From an uncultured Lachnospiraceae bacterium (GTDB lineage Bacteria; Bacillota; Clostridia; Lachnospirales; Lachnospiraceae), in assembly GCA_947630925.1 (NCBI GenBank), contig CANRJM010000018.1, forward strand, positions 1 to 41,279: a stretch of DNA of 41,279 nucleotides, read 5' to 3'. The position numbers and the translations under genes are program-made. Below are positions 7,865 through 18,051 of the stretch, piece after piece (the stretch's first letter is position 1; each line of letters begins with the position of its first letter). Under the pieces are notes generated by a model. It did no database searches and was not told the origin of the DNA. It saw only the letters and a list, made by a program, of their open reading frames with translations.

Positions 7865-9064
7865 ATGCCGGAAAGAAATTTGGATTTTGACAGGGTAATT
7901 GACAGAAAAAATACAAACTGCCTGAAATATGATTTTGCAAAGCGGCGGGGACTGCCAGAAGATGTACTGCCGCTCTGGGTGGCGGATATGGACTTTGCAA
8001 CATCATCTTATGTTGAAGATGCTTTGACCGAAAGGGTAAAACATGGGATTTTTGGTTATAGCGATGTGGGAACGGACTACTTTAACACCGTATGCGGATG
8101 GATGGAGCGGCATCATGGCTGGTCGCCGGAAGAGTCGTGGCTTGTCAAAACGCCGGGCGTTGTATTTGCGCTTGCAATGGCGGTAAAAGCCTATACGGAG
8201 CTGGGGGATGCGGTATTGCTGCAGAGCCCTGTTTATTATCCGTTTTCAGAGGTGATTAGGGATAATAAGCGCAGAGTGGTAAGAGCCGTCCTGTATCTTG
8301 GCAGCGACAACCGCTACCATATGGATTTTGAAGATTTTGAACAAAAAATCGTGCAGGAAAAGGTAAAACTCTTTTTCCTATGCAATCCGCATAATCCCGT
8401 CGGGCGGGTGTGGACAAAAGAAGAACTGGAAACGCTCGGGGATATCTGCGTTAAGCATCGCGTGATCGTAATAAGCGATGAGATTCATCAGGATTTTGTG
8501 TTCCGGGGAAAGCATCAGGTCTTTGCCAATTTGAAAAAGGAATATGAGGACATCTCCATTACCTGTACCTCTCCCAGTAAAACCTTTAATTTGGCAAGTA
8601 TGCTGATTTCCAATATTTTCATTCCAAATCCTGATTTAAAACGGAAATTCCGAAAAGAATTGGATGCGGCGGGCATCAGCCAGTTAAGCATTTTGGGGCT
8701 GACTGCCTGTGAAGCGGCTTATCGGAACGGCGATGTATGGCATACGGCGGTTCATGGTTATATTGAGAAAAATATTGCATGGATTAGGGATTTTACAGAG
8801 CGGCATCTTGACGGCGTAACTATGGTCGGACATGAGGGAACCTATCTTGTATGGCTGGATTTCAGGGGGGCGGGATACCGTGGAAAAGAGCTTGACAGGC
8901 TAATGGTGCAGAAGGCGGGGGTGTGGCTTGACAGCGGAAGGATTTTTGGCGATGAGGGAGAAGGTTTTCAAAGGATAAATGCAGCATGTCCGAGAAGTGT
9001 TTTGGAAGAAGCATTGCACCGAATCAAAAGTGCGTTAGAGAGTGAAATGATAGGATACCTCTAA
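7865..9064 (+). CDS. MalY/PatB family PLP-dependent cystathionine beta-lyase (C-S lyase)
   Basis: A 399-residue cytoplasmic fold-type I PLP enzyme. It begins FDRVIDRKNTNCLKYD, typical of MalY/PatB, and has the PLP-contact segment CNPHNPVGRVW, the SDEIHQDF motif with the Asp that binds the pyridine nitrogen, and the Schiff-base lysine in SPSKTFN. Members split C-S bonds (cystathionine to homocysteine, or cysteine to sulfide, pyruvate and ammonia); some act as general aminotransferases. A GGAAAGGAAAGGAAG tract 8 bases ahead of the ATG gives the ribosome site. The divergent Rrf2 gene and the inverted repeat on its promoter suggest sulfur-responsive control. A large hairpin overlaps its last codons. 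Confidence 0.9.
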   Translation: MPERNLDFDRVIDRKNTNCLKYDFAKRRGLPEDVLPLWVADMDFATSSYVEDALTERVKHGIFGYSDVGTDYFNTVCGWMERHHGWSPEESWLVKTPGVVFALAMAVKAYTELGDAVLLQSPVYYPFSEVIRDNKRRVVRAVLYLGSDNRYHMDFEDFEQKIVQEKVKLFFLCNPHNPVGRVWTKEELETLGDICVKHRVIVISDEIHQDFVFRGKHQVFANLKKEYEDISITCTSPSKTFNLASMLISNIFIPNPDLKRKFRKELDAAGISQLSILGLTACEAAYRNGDVWHTAVHGYIEKNIAWIRDFTERHLDGVTMVGHEGTYLVWLDFRGAGYRGKELDRLMVQKAGVWLDSGRIFGDEGEGFQRINAACPRSVLEEALHRIKSALESEMIGYL

Positions 9065-9112
9065 AACAGACAGATTAAATATAAAAATCTGTTACTTTGA
9101 GATATCCTATCA
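9048..9112. terminator. Long hairpin between convergent genes, bidirectional terminator candidate
   Basis: TGATAGGATA at 9048-9057, inside the final codons of the C-S lyase gene, pairs exactly with TATCCTATCA at 9103-9112. Further pairs (CTC with GAG, AAA with TTT, ACAGA with TCTGT) extend the arms inward to about 27 bases with a few mismatches. There is no long T-run, so termination efficiency is uncertain; it sits exactly between two converging genes. Confidence 0.5.
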
Positions 9113-9159
9113 AACACAAGGGCGACTGCTTTTTACTATACAGAGATTGTGGATGCCGT

Positions 9160-11238
9160 CTAGTTGTAATCGGAAAAGCGCTCCACAATGGAACGGATGG
9201 AAACGGCGTTTTCTTTATTTTGATTAACGACAACGGATAATTCCTCCGTCGTCTGTGCCGTCTGCTCTGCCTTTTCGCGAATCTCCGAACTGCTGACTAC
9301 ATGACCGCCGGACACAGACTGTACGGCTTCAATCTGGTTGTGAATGTCGGATACAGCGCGTACAAACGCCTGAGAGGATTCATCGATTCCGGAGATAATT
9401 TCCTGAATCTCCTCAATGGACATATGGTATTCGTTCGTTGCATTGGCAAAATCTTCGAACTGTGCCTGAATGTCATTTTGCAAGAAAGCGATAATGGTAT
9501 CAAAGCAGTTCTCGATTTTGGTAATATTGGTTTTTGTCTCATTACAGATATTCTGGATTTCTGTTGCAGTCGCAGAAGAACTGTTGGCGAGATTTCCAAT
9601 TTCCCCGGCGACAACGGCAAAGCCCTTGCCGGCTTCCCCGGCGCGCGCCGCCTCAATGGAGGCGTTGAGGGAGAGAAGATTTGTCTGGCTGGTAATATCC
9701 AATATCTGGTTTGCCATCTCATCAATCCGCATAAGGGATTGAAGATTTTCCAGAGCTTTTTCGATAGACTTGCGGTTCTCTTCAATCTGCTCCTTTGTCT
9801 TGGCAAGGGATGCGTTTGCAAGTTTCTGCATATCTGAGACTTTATCCAACAGCAGATTGCTGCGGTCGGTACCCGTGTGGATTTTGTTTTCTACTTCCGT
9901 AACTACCTGTGCGATTTCCGTTACCTGTCCGTCTACGTTTTGTACCGTATTGGTAATGGATTCAGCTCGGTTGGCAAAATCCGTTGTGGTGGAGGAGTTG
10001 TCTGTCACGCATTGCAGCAGTAATTCAGACGAATCTGTCATCTTTACCGCTGAGTTCGTCAGCGAATCGGAACACTGATCCAGTGTATTTACAATATCCT
10101 GGAAGGAAGTATATAACGAATCTAACGCAGTGGCAATCTCTCCAATCTCGCTCTTGGTATTGAGATACGGATCCAGTTTATGGCTGCGCTTAAGCTTCAG
10201 AGAGCGCAGCTGCATAATGGACTGCTGCACATATTTCAGTGGGCGCGTGCTAAAATGTATGAACAGCCATGCCAAAAAGCTGATGATGATGACGGAGAGA
10301 ATGCAGATAACGCCAAGAAAATGCGTGTTTTTGGTGGCGTCCCGGTAAATATTTGCCTCGCTGTCGTGAGAGATAATCGCAAGGCTATGCTTATCAATAT
10401 ATTCGTAGCTTGCGAGGGAAGGCGTCTTGTCCTCGTCTGCATATTCCCATTTTCCAAAGACCGTATCGGGCGCCTTCTTAATCTTGTCAATGGCTTTAAG
10501 GAGCATGGAGTCCTTGATTTCCGTTGCTATGAGCGATTCGTTCTCGTCAAATATGTACATATTATTTTTGACATTTATCATGGTATACTTTGTGGTCTCG
10601 GAGGAATTGGTCAGGGATTGCAGCATATTTTTAAGACCCTCTACAAAGGGACCGCCGCCAACGTATCCAAGGATTGTCTTATGATCCGTATCAAAAACAG
10701 GACAGTACATGGAGAGTACCAGTTTGGAGGAAGCCGGGGATATGATCATCCCTGTATTGTAAAGCCCGCCGGCTTCTGTCATGGCTGCCTGGAGCTGCTT
10801 TAAACCATCCCCTTTTCGGGTAACCATGCCGATAGCTTTTGGATTGGAGTGGGTCAGTACGTGTGTGTTCCACTCGCCGATATACAGCCCTTCCCACTGG
10901 TCTAAACCGGCGAAGTAGCTCTCCGTATATTGCTGCGCTGCGCGCTGCTTCTTTGGGTTGGTTGGATCTTTTAGAAGCTCCGCTACGACGGGAGCTTTGC
11001 TGAAAGAGGTCAGCGAGTCTTCCTGGTGGTTTATGTATTCCTCTACCAGTTTAGCCTGCCCGAGCATGTTGGACTGCAGATGTGCAATCTCGGTTTGTTT
11101 CATCATCGAATTCATCCGATTTCCCGCAATGGCATATAGGGAAAAAATACACAGTATGATAACAAAAGTAATCTGTGTTGTGATTTTCGTACTCATTTTT
11201 CGGTTTTTCATAGTCGTATTTTTCATAGGCGTTTTCAT
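9160..11238 (-). CDS. Methyl-accepting chemotaxis protein with extracellular Cache sensor
   Basis: A 692-residue transmembrane chemoreceptor. One membrane helix lies at about 22-39 and a second at about 303-326; the roughly 260 residues between form an extracellular double-Cache sensor (segment with [17 protein letters not shown] and GYVGGGPF). A HAMP linker follows, then a cytoplasmic signalling domain whose tip has the conserved [19 protein letters not shown], where CheA and CheW bind. Ligand is unknown; Cache domains bind amino acids, organic acids or purines. GAGAGGGG 10 bases upstream fixes the start. No other chemotaxis gene is in the window, so it is an orphan receptor acting with a distant che cluster. 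Confidence 0.93.
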   Translation of the reverse strand: MKTPMKNTTMKNRKMSTKITTQITFVIILCIFSLYAIAGNRMNSMMKQTEIAHLQSNMLGQAKLVEEYINHQEDSLTSFSKAPVVAELLKDPTNPKKQRAAQQYTESYFAGLDQWEGLYIGEWNTHVLTHSNPKAIGMVTRKGDGLKQLQAAMTEAGGLYNTGMIISPASSKLVLSMYCPVFDTDHKTILGYVGGGPFVEGLKNMLQSLTNSSETTKYTMINVKNNMYIFDENESLIATEIKDSMLLKAIDKIKKAPDTVFGKWEYADEDKTPSLASYEYIDKHSLAIISHDSEANIYRDATKNTHFLGVICILSVIIISFLAWLFIHFSTRPLKYVQQSIMQLRSLKLKRSHKLDPYLNTKSEIGEIATALDSLYTSFQDIVNTLDQCSDSLTNSAVKMTDSSELLLQCVTDNSSTTTDFANRAESITNTVQNVDGQVTEIAQVVTEVENKIHTGTDRSNLLLDKVSDMQKLANASLAKTKEQIEENRKSIEKALENLQSLMRIDEMANQILDITSQTNLLSLNASIEAARAGEAGKGFAVVAGEIGNLANSSSATATEIQNICNETKTNITKIENCFDTIIAFLQNDIQAQFEDFANATNEYHMSIEEIQEIISGIDESSQAFVRAVSDIHNQIEAVQSVSGGHVVSSSEIREKAEQTAQTTEELSVVVNQNKENAVSIRSIVERFSDYN

Positions 11239-11280
11239 AGTCGTATTTCCCCTCTCATTCCTTGATTATAATATACATAT

Positions 11281-11309
11281 ATTATAGCACATAATTGATA
11301 AAATTGAAA
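11281..11309 (-). promoter_or_regulatory. Extended -10 promoter of the chemoreceptor gene
   Basis: On the minus strand TG-C-TATAAT (hexamer at 11281-11286) is a consensus extended -10, preceded 17 bases upstream by a weak TTTCAA-like -35. A start of transcription near 11274 would leave a leader of about 35 bases. Confidence 0.5.
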
Positions 11310-11325
11310 ACCATTATTTATTCTC

Positions 11326-11354
11326 TTGACATGATGGAGAACGCCTATTAACAT
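11326..11354 (+). promoter_or_regulatory. Promoter of the HD/CmpB gene pair
   Basis: TTGACA at 11326-11331 and TAACAT at 11349-11354 are separated by exactly 17 bases. It lies back to back with the chemoreceptor promoter and about 70 bases ahead of the HD gene. Confidence 0.65.
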
Positions 11355-11426
11355 TTATAAGGAGAGGCTTGCTCCAGGGGCGGTTTCGTACAGGTTTCAG
11401 GGGATAGTTTGCAGAAGGAGGAGCGC

Positions 11427-11912
11427 ATGACGTTATCGACGGAGGAAGAACAAATGATAGAGGATATTTTAAGAGCCTATCAGAATAATGAAAATATACA
11501 GCAGCTAAAGCATTATGTTCATCATGGCGCGGTTACAACATATGAGCACTGTGTCCATGTAACGAGGGCGAGTTGTTGGATAAACAGGCGTCTGCATCTG
11601 AATGCGGATGAGGAAGTATTGCTGATATCGGCATTTTTACATGATTTCTATTTGTATGACTGGCATAAGGGAGATGCTTCCCATCGCCTGCATGGTTTTT
11701 TTCATCCGGATGTTGCCTGCAGGAACGCCATTCAGAACTTTCAAATCGGCGAAAAAGAACAGGCAATCATTCGCAGCCATATGTGGCCTTTGACGTTTCT
11801 GCGCTTGCCGATGAGCAGGGAAGCATGGATTGTATGCATAACGGACAAATACTGTTCCATTGTGGAAAGTGTACTACAGAGGAGGGAAACAAAAAACAAT
11901 GTGGGTAAGTAG
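11427..11912 (+). CDS. HD-domain phosphohydrolase-like protein
   Basis: A 161-residue cytoplasmic protein with an HD metal-dependent phosphohydrolase fold: H41 in the first helix, the H72-D73 doublet in SAFLHDFYLYDW, and later histidines in HGFFHPDV and RSHMWP. The substrate is unknown; small HD proteins cleave nucleotides or other phosphoesters. Start choice: the frame continues back to a TTG at 11409, but AAGGAGG at 11415-11421 lies 5 bases before the ATG at 11427 and would fall inside the longer version. Its last 14 bases overlap the next gene, so the two are co-transcribed and probably translationally coupled. Confidence 0.8.
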   Translation: MTLSTEEEQMIEDILRAYQNNENIQQLKHYVHHGAVTTYEHCVHVTRASCWINRRLHLNADEEVLLISAFLHDFYLYDWHKGDASHRLHGFFHPDVACRNAIQNFQIGEKEQAIIRSHMWPLTFLRLPMSREAWIVCITDKYCSIVESVLQRRETKNNVGK

Positions 11913-12693
11913 GTACTTTGTATATTTTATCATTTATAGCTGCATGGGCTGGGTATATGAAATTATCTATACACTGGTAAGAGAGAGGCGCTGGGAGAAT
12001 AGGGGATTTTTGTATGGGCCAATCTGTCCAATCTATGGCATAGGCGCCCTGACGATTACCGGACTTTCTGATTTTCTGGAAGCGAGGGGAATGTGGCCGT
12101 TGGGTTGGCAGCAGATATTTCTGATTTCTTTTCTGGGGAGCATTGTATTGGAATATATCACTTCCTGGGGACTGGAAAAATTATTCCACGCTTCCTGGTG
12201 GGATTACAGCGAAGCTCCGTTGAACATTCATGGAAGAGTATGTCTGCCTGCTTCGCTTGGCTTTGGGGCGGCGGGAGTGTTTGTGGCATATTTATTAATC
12301 CCGTTTGTGAAGGATATAACGAGCGGAATTTCCCCGGTTGGGTTTGAGGGATTGGGAATCTTGTTTGCCGGGGTGCTGGGGATGGATCTGACGCTGACCA
12401 TTTCTGCCCTGACGAATTTTGAGAAGATGGCCGTACAATTGAATGAAGTGGTAAATCGTCATATGGAGGCATTTGTAAAGAAGCTGGAAGAGAAAAAACT
12501 GTCGGAAGGGGATTTACTGACAGAAGAGAGGGAACGTTTTACGAAAGAAAAAATTAAAAAACTGCTGCAGTATCACAGTATCCGGCAGCATGAAGTACTG
12601 CGCCGGGTAAAGAAGTATCGCTACCCGGAGATTGATGCCGGAAGGATGGAACATGTTATCAAAGAAATAAAGGGAGCCCTGAAGAGAAAATAA
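11899..12693 (+). CDS. CmpB-type putative ABC transporter permease (integral membrane)
   Basis: A 264-residue membrane protein with about four hydrophobic segments in its first 165 residues (YFVYFIIYSCMGWVYE..., then the conserved RGFLYGPICPIYGIGAL) and a long charged helical tail (about 180-264). This is the pattern of the ABC_trans_CmpB family, named for an assumed transport role that has not been shown in general. The ATG at 11899 is chosen because GGAGGG at 11881-11886 precedes it by 12 bases; an in-frame ATG at 11860 lies within the HD gene and has no site. It overlaps the HD gene by 14 bases. No ABC ATPase gene is nearby, so transport is doubtful. Confidence 0.78.
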   Translation: MWVSRYFVYFIIYSCMGWVYEIIYTLVRERRWENRGFLYGPICPIYGIGALTITGLSDFLEARGMWPLGWQQIFLISFLGSIVLEYITSWGLEKLFHASWWDYSEAPLNIHGRVCLPASLGFGAAGVFVAYLLIPFVKDITSGISPVGFEGLGILFAGVLGMDLTLTISALTNFEKMAVQLNEVVNRHMEAFVKKLEEKKLSEGDLLTEERERFTKEKIKKLLQYHSIRQHEVLRRVKKYRYPEIDAGRMEHVIKEIKGALKRK

Positions 12694-12742
12694 GGGCGCA
12701 GCTCTATCTTCAATCCTTTTGCCTTAACGTGTACGCCATCAT

Positions 12743-13756
12743 TTAGACAGTTGATTTATAACACCGTATTTCAAAGACAGCGCCAGTACTGTCTTTGCGG
12801 TTTGCAGCCGTTATGGTTCCGTTCTGGGAAGTAATGATCTTGTGCGATAATGCCAGCCCAATCCCTACGCTTTGGCTGTCTGTATTTTTTCCGCGATAAA
12901 ACCGTTCAAAAATATGCGGAAGGTCTTCTTCGGCGATGCCCGTTCCGCTATCTTCTATGCATATCAGGGTGTAAAGTGTATTTTCTTTAGAAAATACAGA
13001 AATTTTCCCGCCGGCGGGGGTGTGCTCCATACAGTTTTTTAATATGTTGGCAATGGCTTCTGTCCACCAGTCGCCATCGCCTGTGATAAATGCCTGAGGC
13101 TCTATTTTCTGTTCAAATTCAATACCGCGGATATCCAGTGATACGGCGATGGAATCATAGGCGTTTTGAATGCAGTCCCGTACCGAAATGGTTTCCTTTT
13201 TCAGAGAGACAGCGCCGGCGTCTAACTTGGACATTTTAAGAAGCGCATATATGAGCCAGTCGATACGGTCGGTTAATTTTGTCAGTTCCTGCACCAATTC
13301 ATAACGACGCTCTGCGGTCAGATTTTCTTCCTTTAAAAAAGAGAGGATTAATCCGATTGAGGTTAGCGGTGTTTTGATTTGATGGGAAATATCTGTAAGA
13401 GAATCGGCAAGAAAGCCTTTTTCTTTTATCAGAATTTCAGACTGCTCTTTCAGGCGGCAGACCATTTTATTGATTTGCATGGATAAAACGCTTAAATCCC
13501 CTTCCTTGCAATCCTCCAACCGGGAGATATCATTGCCGTGGAGAAGCTGATCTATCTGCCATCCCATTTTTTGTATCAGCAGATAACGGCGGTAATTTTC
13601 CGCAAAATGTACCGAGGTTATGGAAATGCCTATGGCAAGGGCGGCGGCAGCGCCTTTTGCGCCGTATGGTAAATATAATAAAATACCAAAAATAACGGTA
13701 CAACCTATTGAGGCAAGAAGTTCTCTTTTTATCTCCGGATTCCTGAAAAATTCCAT
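12743..13756 (-). CDS. Two-component sensor histidine kinase
   Basis: A membrane histidine kinase of 337 residues. Two closely spaced helices (about 13-30 and 34-50) leave almost no extracellular loop, so it probably senses within the membrane or through a partner. The H-box DISHQIKTPLTSI holds the phosphoacceptor H125; the N-box is NILKNCMEH, and the G boxes are EDSGTGIAEEDLPHIFERFYRG and GIGLALSH. The gene follows its response regulator by about 40 bases. Two starts are possible: GTG at 13777 with AAGGA 9 bases upstream, or ATG at 13756 with GGAG 5 bases upstream; the latter is preferred. There is no adjacent BceAB-type exporter, though the short sensor resembles such kinases. Confidence 0.88.
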   Translation of the reverse strand: MEFFRNPEIKRELLASIGCTVIFGILLYLPYGAKGAAAALAIGISITSVHFAENYRRYLLIQKMGWQIDQLLHGNDISRLEDCKEGDLSVLSMQINKMVCRLKEQSEILIKEKGFLADSLTDISHQIKTPLTSIGLILSFLKEENLTAERRYELVQELTKLTDRIDWLIYALLKMSKLDAGAVSLKKETISVRDCIQNAYDSIAVSLDIRGIEFEQKIEPQAFITGDGDWWTEAIANILKNCMEHTPAGGKISVFSKENTLYTLICIEDSGTGIAEEDLPHIFERFYRGKNTDSQSVGIGLALSHKIITSQNGTITAANRKDSTGAVFEIRCYKSTV

Positions 13757-13797
13757 CTTTGCTCCGTTCCTTTTCACAGATTATGTTCCTTTAGGGG

Positions 13798-14487
13798 TCA
13801 GTCAGCGCGATATCCCAGTCCCCGAATGGTTTTTATGATTGTGGGATTTTGCGCATCTGTTTCTATTTTTTCACGCAGGCGTTTAATGTAAACGGTCAGT
13901 GTATTGTCATTCACATATTCTCCTGCTGCGTCCCAGATTTCCTCCAACAGATTTGTGCGGGACAGGATCATGCCCTTATGGTTGGCGAATACAAGGAGCA
14001 GTCGGTATTCCAATGCTGATAAAAAAAGTTCTTTTCCAGACTTTGTTACCATTCCGCCGCTTGTGTCGATTTTTACGTCGCCAAGTTCTAACACGGTCTG
14101 CGCTTTGCCGCATCGTCTCAGCACACTTTTGATTCTTGATATGAGTTCCCTGGGGCGGAACGGCTTTTCGATATAATCGTCGGCGCCTAAGTCCAGTCCG
14201 GTTACGACGCTGTACTCATCTCCGGACGCCGTCAGAAAAATAACAGGTAAACCGAAATTTGTTTTAATTGCGGCGCAGGCAGAAAAACCATTTCCATCCT
14301 CCAAAGAGATATCCAGAAGAACTAAGTCAATTTCGTTTTTCTTTTCTTCAATATATGTTAACGCCTGTTTCTGCCCGCTAAATGCAGTAACAAGAAAATT
14401 TTCTCCCTGCAGAAATGCAGTAAGATTTTTTACAATTTCCAAATCGTCTTCTACCAGTAAAATGCGGTTTTGCATTTTAATTTCCAA
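13798..14487 (-). CDS. OmpR/PhoB-family response regulator
   Basis: A DNA-binding response regulator of about 229 residues. The receiver domain has the acidic pair D14-D15, the phosphoacceptor D59 in LVLLDIS, T86 and K108 in EKPF. The C-terminal winged helix (about 130-229) has LSALEYRLLLVFANH and the recognition helix VNDNTLTVYIKRLREKI. Its partner is the histidine kinase immediately downstream. Start choice: ATG at 14508 and 14502 lack a ribosome site; GGGGGGA lies 6 bases before a TTG at 14487, and a plain ATG at 14475 also fits the usual start just before the first strand. The TTG is given here, with the ATG as alternative. Confidence 0.87.
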   Translation of the reverse strand: MEIKMQNRILLVEDDLEIVKNLTAFLQGENFLVTAFSGQKQALTYIEEKKNEIDLVLLDISLEDGNGFSACAAIKTNFGLPVIFLTASGDEYSVVTGLDLGADDYIEKPFRPRELISRIKSVLRRCGKAQTVLELGDVKIDTSGGMVTKSGKELFLSALEYRLLLVFANHKGMILSRTNLLEEIWDAAGEYVNDNTLTVYIKRLREKIETDAQNPTIIKTIRGLGYRAD

Positions 14488-14737
14488 TACTAATCCCCCC
14501 ATTCCCATATTTTATTTTTTAACAAAAGCATGGCCAATCTTTGTAATCCCAAAATAGAAATAAAAAGAATGATGCATCTTATTTTAGCATGGGGCAAGAG
14601 AAAAGTAAATAAATAGAAAAAATAGTTGTAGGCGGGATATTGCTTGTGGTAGGATGGATAATATATCGGGGTTTAAAAGGAATGCGTGGGGACGCTTTTT
14701 TACAAAAATTTTGAATTTCGTTGGAGAGGAGAATAAG

Positions 14738-16930
14738 ATGAGTATAAATTTTGATGAATCCAAAAAAATATTTCATTTGACAACCAGTCATTCTTCGTAT
14801 CAGTTTAAAATTGATAAATATGGATTTTTGCTGCATTTGTATTATGGAAAACGGACAGAACAGTTGGCAGATTTTGTATTAACTTATATAGATCGGGGCT
14901 TTTCAGGCAACCCGTATGATGCAGGAAATGACAGGACATATTCTCTGGATGTACTGCCTCAGGAATTTCCGGTAACAGGGACCGGAGATTATAGAAATAC
15001 TGCATTACTGATAGAAAATGCCATGGGATGTACAGGATGTGACCTGCGATATCAGTCTCACTGCATTCGTAAAGGAAAATATTCTTTAAAAGGCCTTCCA
15101 GCGGTATATGCTTCCGAATCGGAGGCGGAAACATTGGAAATTATACTTCGGGACTCTGTCTTAGATCTTGAGGTTACTTTATTGTATGGAGTCTTAGAAG
15201 ATTATGATGTGATTACCAGAAGTGCAATCGTAAAAAATCGGGATAAACAGACAATCTATATTCATAAAGCTTCTTCAGCATGCCTTGATTTTGTAAACGG
15301 TAAATATGATGTGATCAGCTTTTACGGAAGACATACCATGGAACGTAATGTGGAGCGCACCCATATCGGGCATCATACATATGAGATTGGCAGCAGAAGA
15401 GGTACTTCCAGTCATCATTATAATCCAATGCTTATCGTAACAGAGGAAGATGCTACCGAAGATGCGGGAAATTGTTATGCAATGTCATTTGTATATAGCG
15501 GGGGATTTGAGGCTTCGGCTGAAATGGATCAAATGGAGCAGACACGCGTGCTTATGGGTTTACAACCAGAACAGTTACATTATGCTTTGAAACAGGATGA
15601 TGAATTTATTGTTCCGGAGGTTATACTCTCTTACAGTGCGCAAGGTTTGAATCAGTTATCATATCATCTGCAGAAAACAATTCGGCAGCATGTCTGCCGG
15701 GGAATTTACCAGACAAAGATTCGTCCGGTATTAGTAAACAGTTGGGAAGCCTCCTACTATAATATAGACGGAAATCATTTATGTGAACTGGCGAAACAGG
15801 CAGTTGAGCTTGGGATTGATATGCTGGTTATGGATGATGGCTGGTTTGGAAAAAGAGATGATGATAATAGTGGGCTTGGCGATTGGGTTGTCAATGAAGA
15901 AAAGTTAGGAATGACGCTTTCGGAACTGATTGCCAGAGTCAATGCATATGGCGTAAAATTTGGAATATGGATTGAACCGGAAATGGTTAGTGAGGATAGT
16001 AACTTATATCGTCTGCATCCGGATTGGGCAATGGCAATTCCGGGCAGGAATCCGGTCAGAGGGCGAAATCAGTTGGTATTGGATTTTTCAAGAAAAGAGG
16101 TAGTGGATGCGGTTTATAACCAAATCAGTCAGATATTAGATAGTAACCACATTGAATATATTAAATGGGATATGAACCGGAGCATTCTTGATGTTTATTC
16201 CCATAGTGCAGAAAACCAGGGGAATGTATTGTATGATTATGTATTAGGGTTATACGATTTTTTAGAGCGTTTGCATGTGAATTATCCCCAAATTTTAATA
16301 GAGGGCTGCAGTGGCGGCGGCGGGCGTTTTGATGCCGGAATGCTTTACTATACGCCACAAATCTGGTGCAGTGATAATACAGATGCAATTGACCGTCTGT
16401 ATATACAATATGGCACATCCTTTGGATATCCAATCTCTGCGGTGGGCTCTCATGTATCAGCATCGCCAAATCATCAGACGGGAAGAATTGTATCGTTAGA
16501 GACCAGGGGTATTGTTGCAATGTCTGGTACTTTTGGGTATGAATTGGATCTGACCGAGCTTACTGAAAGTGAAAAAAAGATCATTAAGGAACAGGTAAAA
16601 CGCTATAAGGAACTTGCTCCGCTGATTTTGGATGGCAGATATTATCGTCTGAGCAATCCCAGGCAGGATAAGGTTACTGCATGGCAGTATATATCAGAAG
16701 ACCAAAATGAGATTTTGCTGTATGCAGTACAAACAGAACTTCATTCTAATATGGCGCCTATATATATTCAGTTCAGAGGATTGAAGCATGGAGCTGTCTA
16801 TAAAGATACAGATAGCGGCATATGTTATGCAGCAGATATATTGATGGAAGTAGGCTTGCCCCTTCTTCCTGAATTACAGGAATATCAATCCTATCAGATG
16901 CATTTGATCATACAAAAGGAACGCTTTTGA
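14738..16930 (+). CDS. Alpha-galactosidase, glycoside hydrolase family 36
   Basis: A 730-residue cytoplasmic enzyme that releases alpha-1,6-galactose from raffinose-type sugars and galactomannan fragments. The N-terminal beta-sandwich (about 1-330) precedes a TIM barrel. Visible are MDDGWFG, the nucleophile D478 in KWDMNR, the GH36 hallmark EGCSGGGGRFD, and the acid/base D546 in CSDNTD; length and spacing match the tetrameric bacterial group I enzymes (about 730 residues). GGAGAGGAG at 14723-14731, 6-8 bases before the ATG at 14738, fixes the start; an in-frame ATG at 14654 has no site. No signal peptide, so the sugar must be imported. It converges on the Gfo/Idh gene with a 7-base gap. Confidence 0.93.
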   Translation: MSINFDESKKIFHLTTSHSSYQFKIDKYGFLLHLYYGKRTEQLADFVLTYIDRGFSGNPYDAGNDRTYSLDVLPQEFPVTGTGDYRNTALLIENAMGCTGCDLRYQSHCIRKGKYSLKGLPAVYASESEAETLEIILRDSVLDLEVTLLYGVLEDYDVITRSAIVKNRDKQTIYIHKASSACLDFVNGKYDVISFYGRHTMERNVERTHIGHHTYEIGSRRGTSSHHYNPMLIVTEEDATEDAGNCYAMSFVYSGGFEASAEMDQMEQTRVLMGLQPEQLHYALKQDDEFIVPEVILSYSAQGLNQLSYHLQKTIRQHVCRGIYQTKIRPVLVNSWEASYYNIDGNHLCELAKQAVELGIDMLVMDDGWFGKRDDDNSGLGDWVVNEEKLGMTLSELIARVNAYGVKFGIWIEPEMVSEDSNLYRLHPDWAMAIPGRNPVRGRNQLVLDFSRKEVVDAVYNQISQILDSNHIEYIKWDMNRSILDVYSHSAENQGNVLYDYVLGLYDFLERLHVNYPQILIEGCSGGGGRFDAGMLYYTPQIWCSDNTDAIDRLYIQYGTSFGYPISAVGSHVSASPNHQTGRIVSLETRGIVAMSGTFGYELDLTELTESEKKIIKEQVKRYKELAPLILDGRYYRLSNPRQDKVTAWQYISEDQNEILLYAVQTELHSNMAPIYIQFRGLKHGAVYKDTDSGICYAADILMEVGLPLLPELQEYQSYQMHLIIQKERF

Positions 16931-16937
16931 TATCGTT

Positions 16938-17882
16938 TTACATTAGGCATTCGTCAAAAATTTTACAAGTTGTCAGAGTCATGCTGTGCGGGCATACCTC
17001 GCTTTCCGTTTTTCCTGTCTGAATGCAACGGACGGCTTCTTCTATCTGGTAGATAAAGCCGTTTTCCGCTTTCCCCTCAAAAGCTTCTGTAATACGGTCG
17101 TTTAAATCGTAAAGAAAAGCATCGGTCCCAAAATGGATTTTGGGAATGCGGATATACCCTTTATCGCCATAAATATAAGCATCTTCCGGGAGTTTTGTGG
17201 TAAAAGAACATTGGATGTTGGCAAAACTGTGTTCCAGAGCAACATTTAAGCTGACTACATCATCCACATCATCACGATACATCTGTATCATTTTTTGGAC
17301 ACAAACGATCTTTTGATTGGTATAGTATGGGAGTAGTTCCAGAGGATAGACGCCCAGATCGTAAAGGGAGCCGCCGCCCAGTTCGGAAGTAAAAAGGCGG
17401 TGGTTATAAACCGGATCTGCTACCCATCCAATCGAAGCCTGCATCAGTTTTACGGTGCCAATTTTGTTTTCTGAGATCCAGCTACGGACTTTCTGGGATT
17501 TTGGGAGAAAGCGGGACCACATGCATTCCATCAGAAACAACTGTTTTTCATTGGCAAGCCGAACCGCCTCCTGCGCCTGCGCATATGTCATAACCATAGG
17601 TTTTTCGCATAATACGTGCTTTCCTGCGCGCAGACAGAGCAAAATATGTTCATAATGGAAATTCGTTGTAGTAGCAATGTAAACGGCGTCAATCGCCGCC
17701 TGCTGCAGCATATCCGTATAACTGCCATAGTAGTGGGGAATCTTTTCTTTTGCTGCCCACTTTTTAGCGCGTTCCAGATCTTTGCTGGCAACCGCAGTGA
17801 TTTCAGCATCTGCCGTCTGCCTGACGGCATCGTTGAATTTCCTGGCGATATCTCCTGCGCCAATTATGCCAAATCGTATCAT
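16938..17882 (-). CDS. Gfo/Idh/MocA family oxidoreductase
   Basis: A 314-residue NAD(P)-dependent dehydrogenase. The Rossmann start IRFGIIGAGDIARKF gives the dinucleotide-binding G-x-G-x-x-A, and HVLCEKP contains the catalytic-region lysine of the EKP motif. The C-terminal half is the alpha/beta substrate domain (SELGGGSLYDLGVYPLELL). Members oxidise or epimerise sugars, inositols and related diols; the substrate is not predictable. Start choice: AGGGAG just before the ATG at 17882 supports that codon; an ATG four codons upstream has no site. It lies among sugar-degrading genes but points the other way from the alpha-galactosidase. Confidence 0.88.
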   Translation of the reverse strand: MIRFGIIGAGDIARKFNDAVRQTADAEITAVASKDLERAKKWAAKEKIPHYYGSYTDMLQQAAIDAVYIATTTNFHYEHILLCLRAGKHVLCEKPMVMTYAQAQEAVRLANEKQLFLMECMWSRFLPKSQKVRSWISENKIGTVKLMQASIGWVADPVYNHRLFTSELGGGSLYDLGVYPLELLPYYTNQKIVCVQKMIQMYRDDVDDVVSLNVALEHSFANIQCSFTTKLPEDAYIYGDKGYIRIPKIHFGTDAFLYDLNDRITEAFEGKAENGFIYQIEEAVRCIQTGKTESEVCPHSMTLTTCKIFDECLM

Positions 17883-18051
17883 ACTCTCCCTCATTTCTGC
17901 AAGATAACTGTTGTTTCGCTTTGTTTTACTGCCTCTTATAGTGATTCATTGTGAACCCGGACAGTGTCAAAAAACAGATTACAAAATGTTTTCATTCTTT
18001 TGTGCTTCTATCATATCGTATTTTTATAGTTATAACAAGAAAAAGCAAACA

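Noticed and set aside
9301..10803. Long open frames on the plus strand opposite the chemoreceptor gene
   Set aside because: They mirror the codon bias of the real gene, have no ribosome sites and show no protein family.
17965..17970. Minus-strand TTGACA as -35 of the Gfo/Idh gene
   Set aside because: No -10 lies 16-18 bases downstream; the nearest TATAAG is about 24 bases away.
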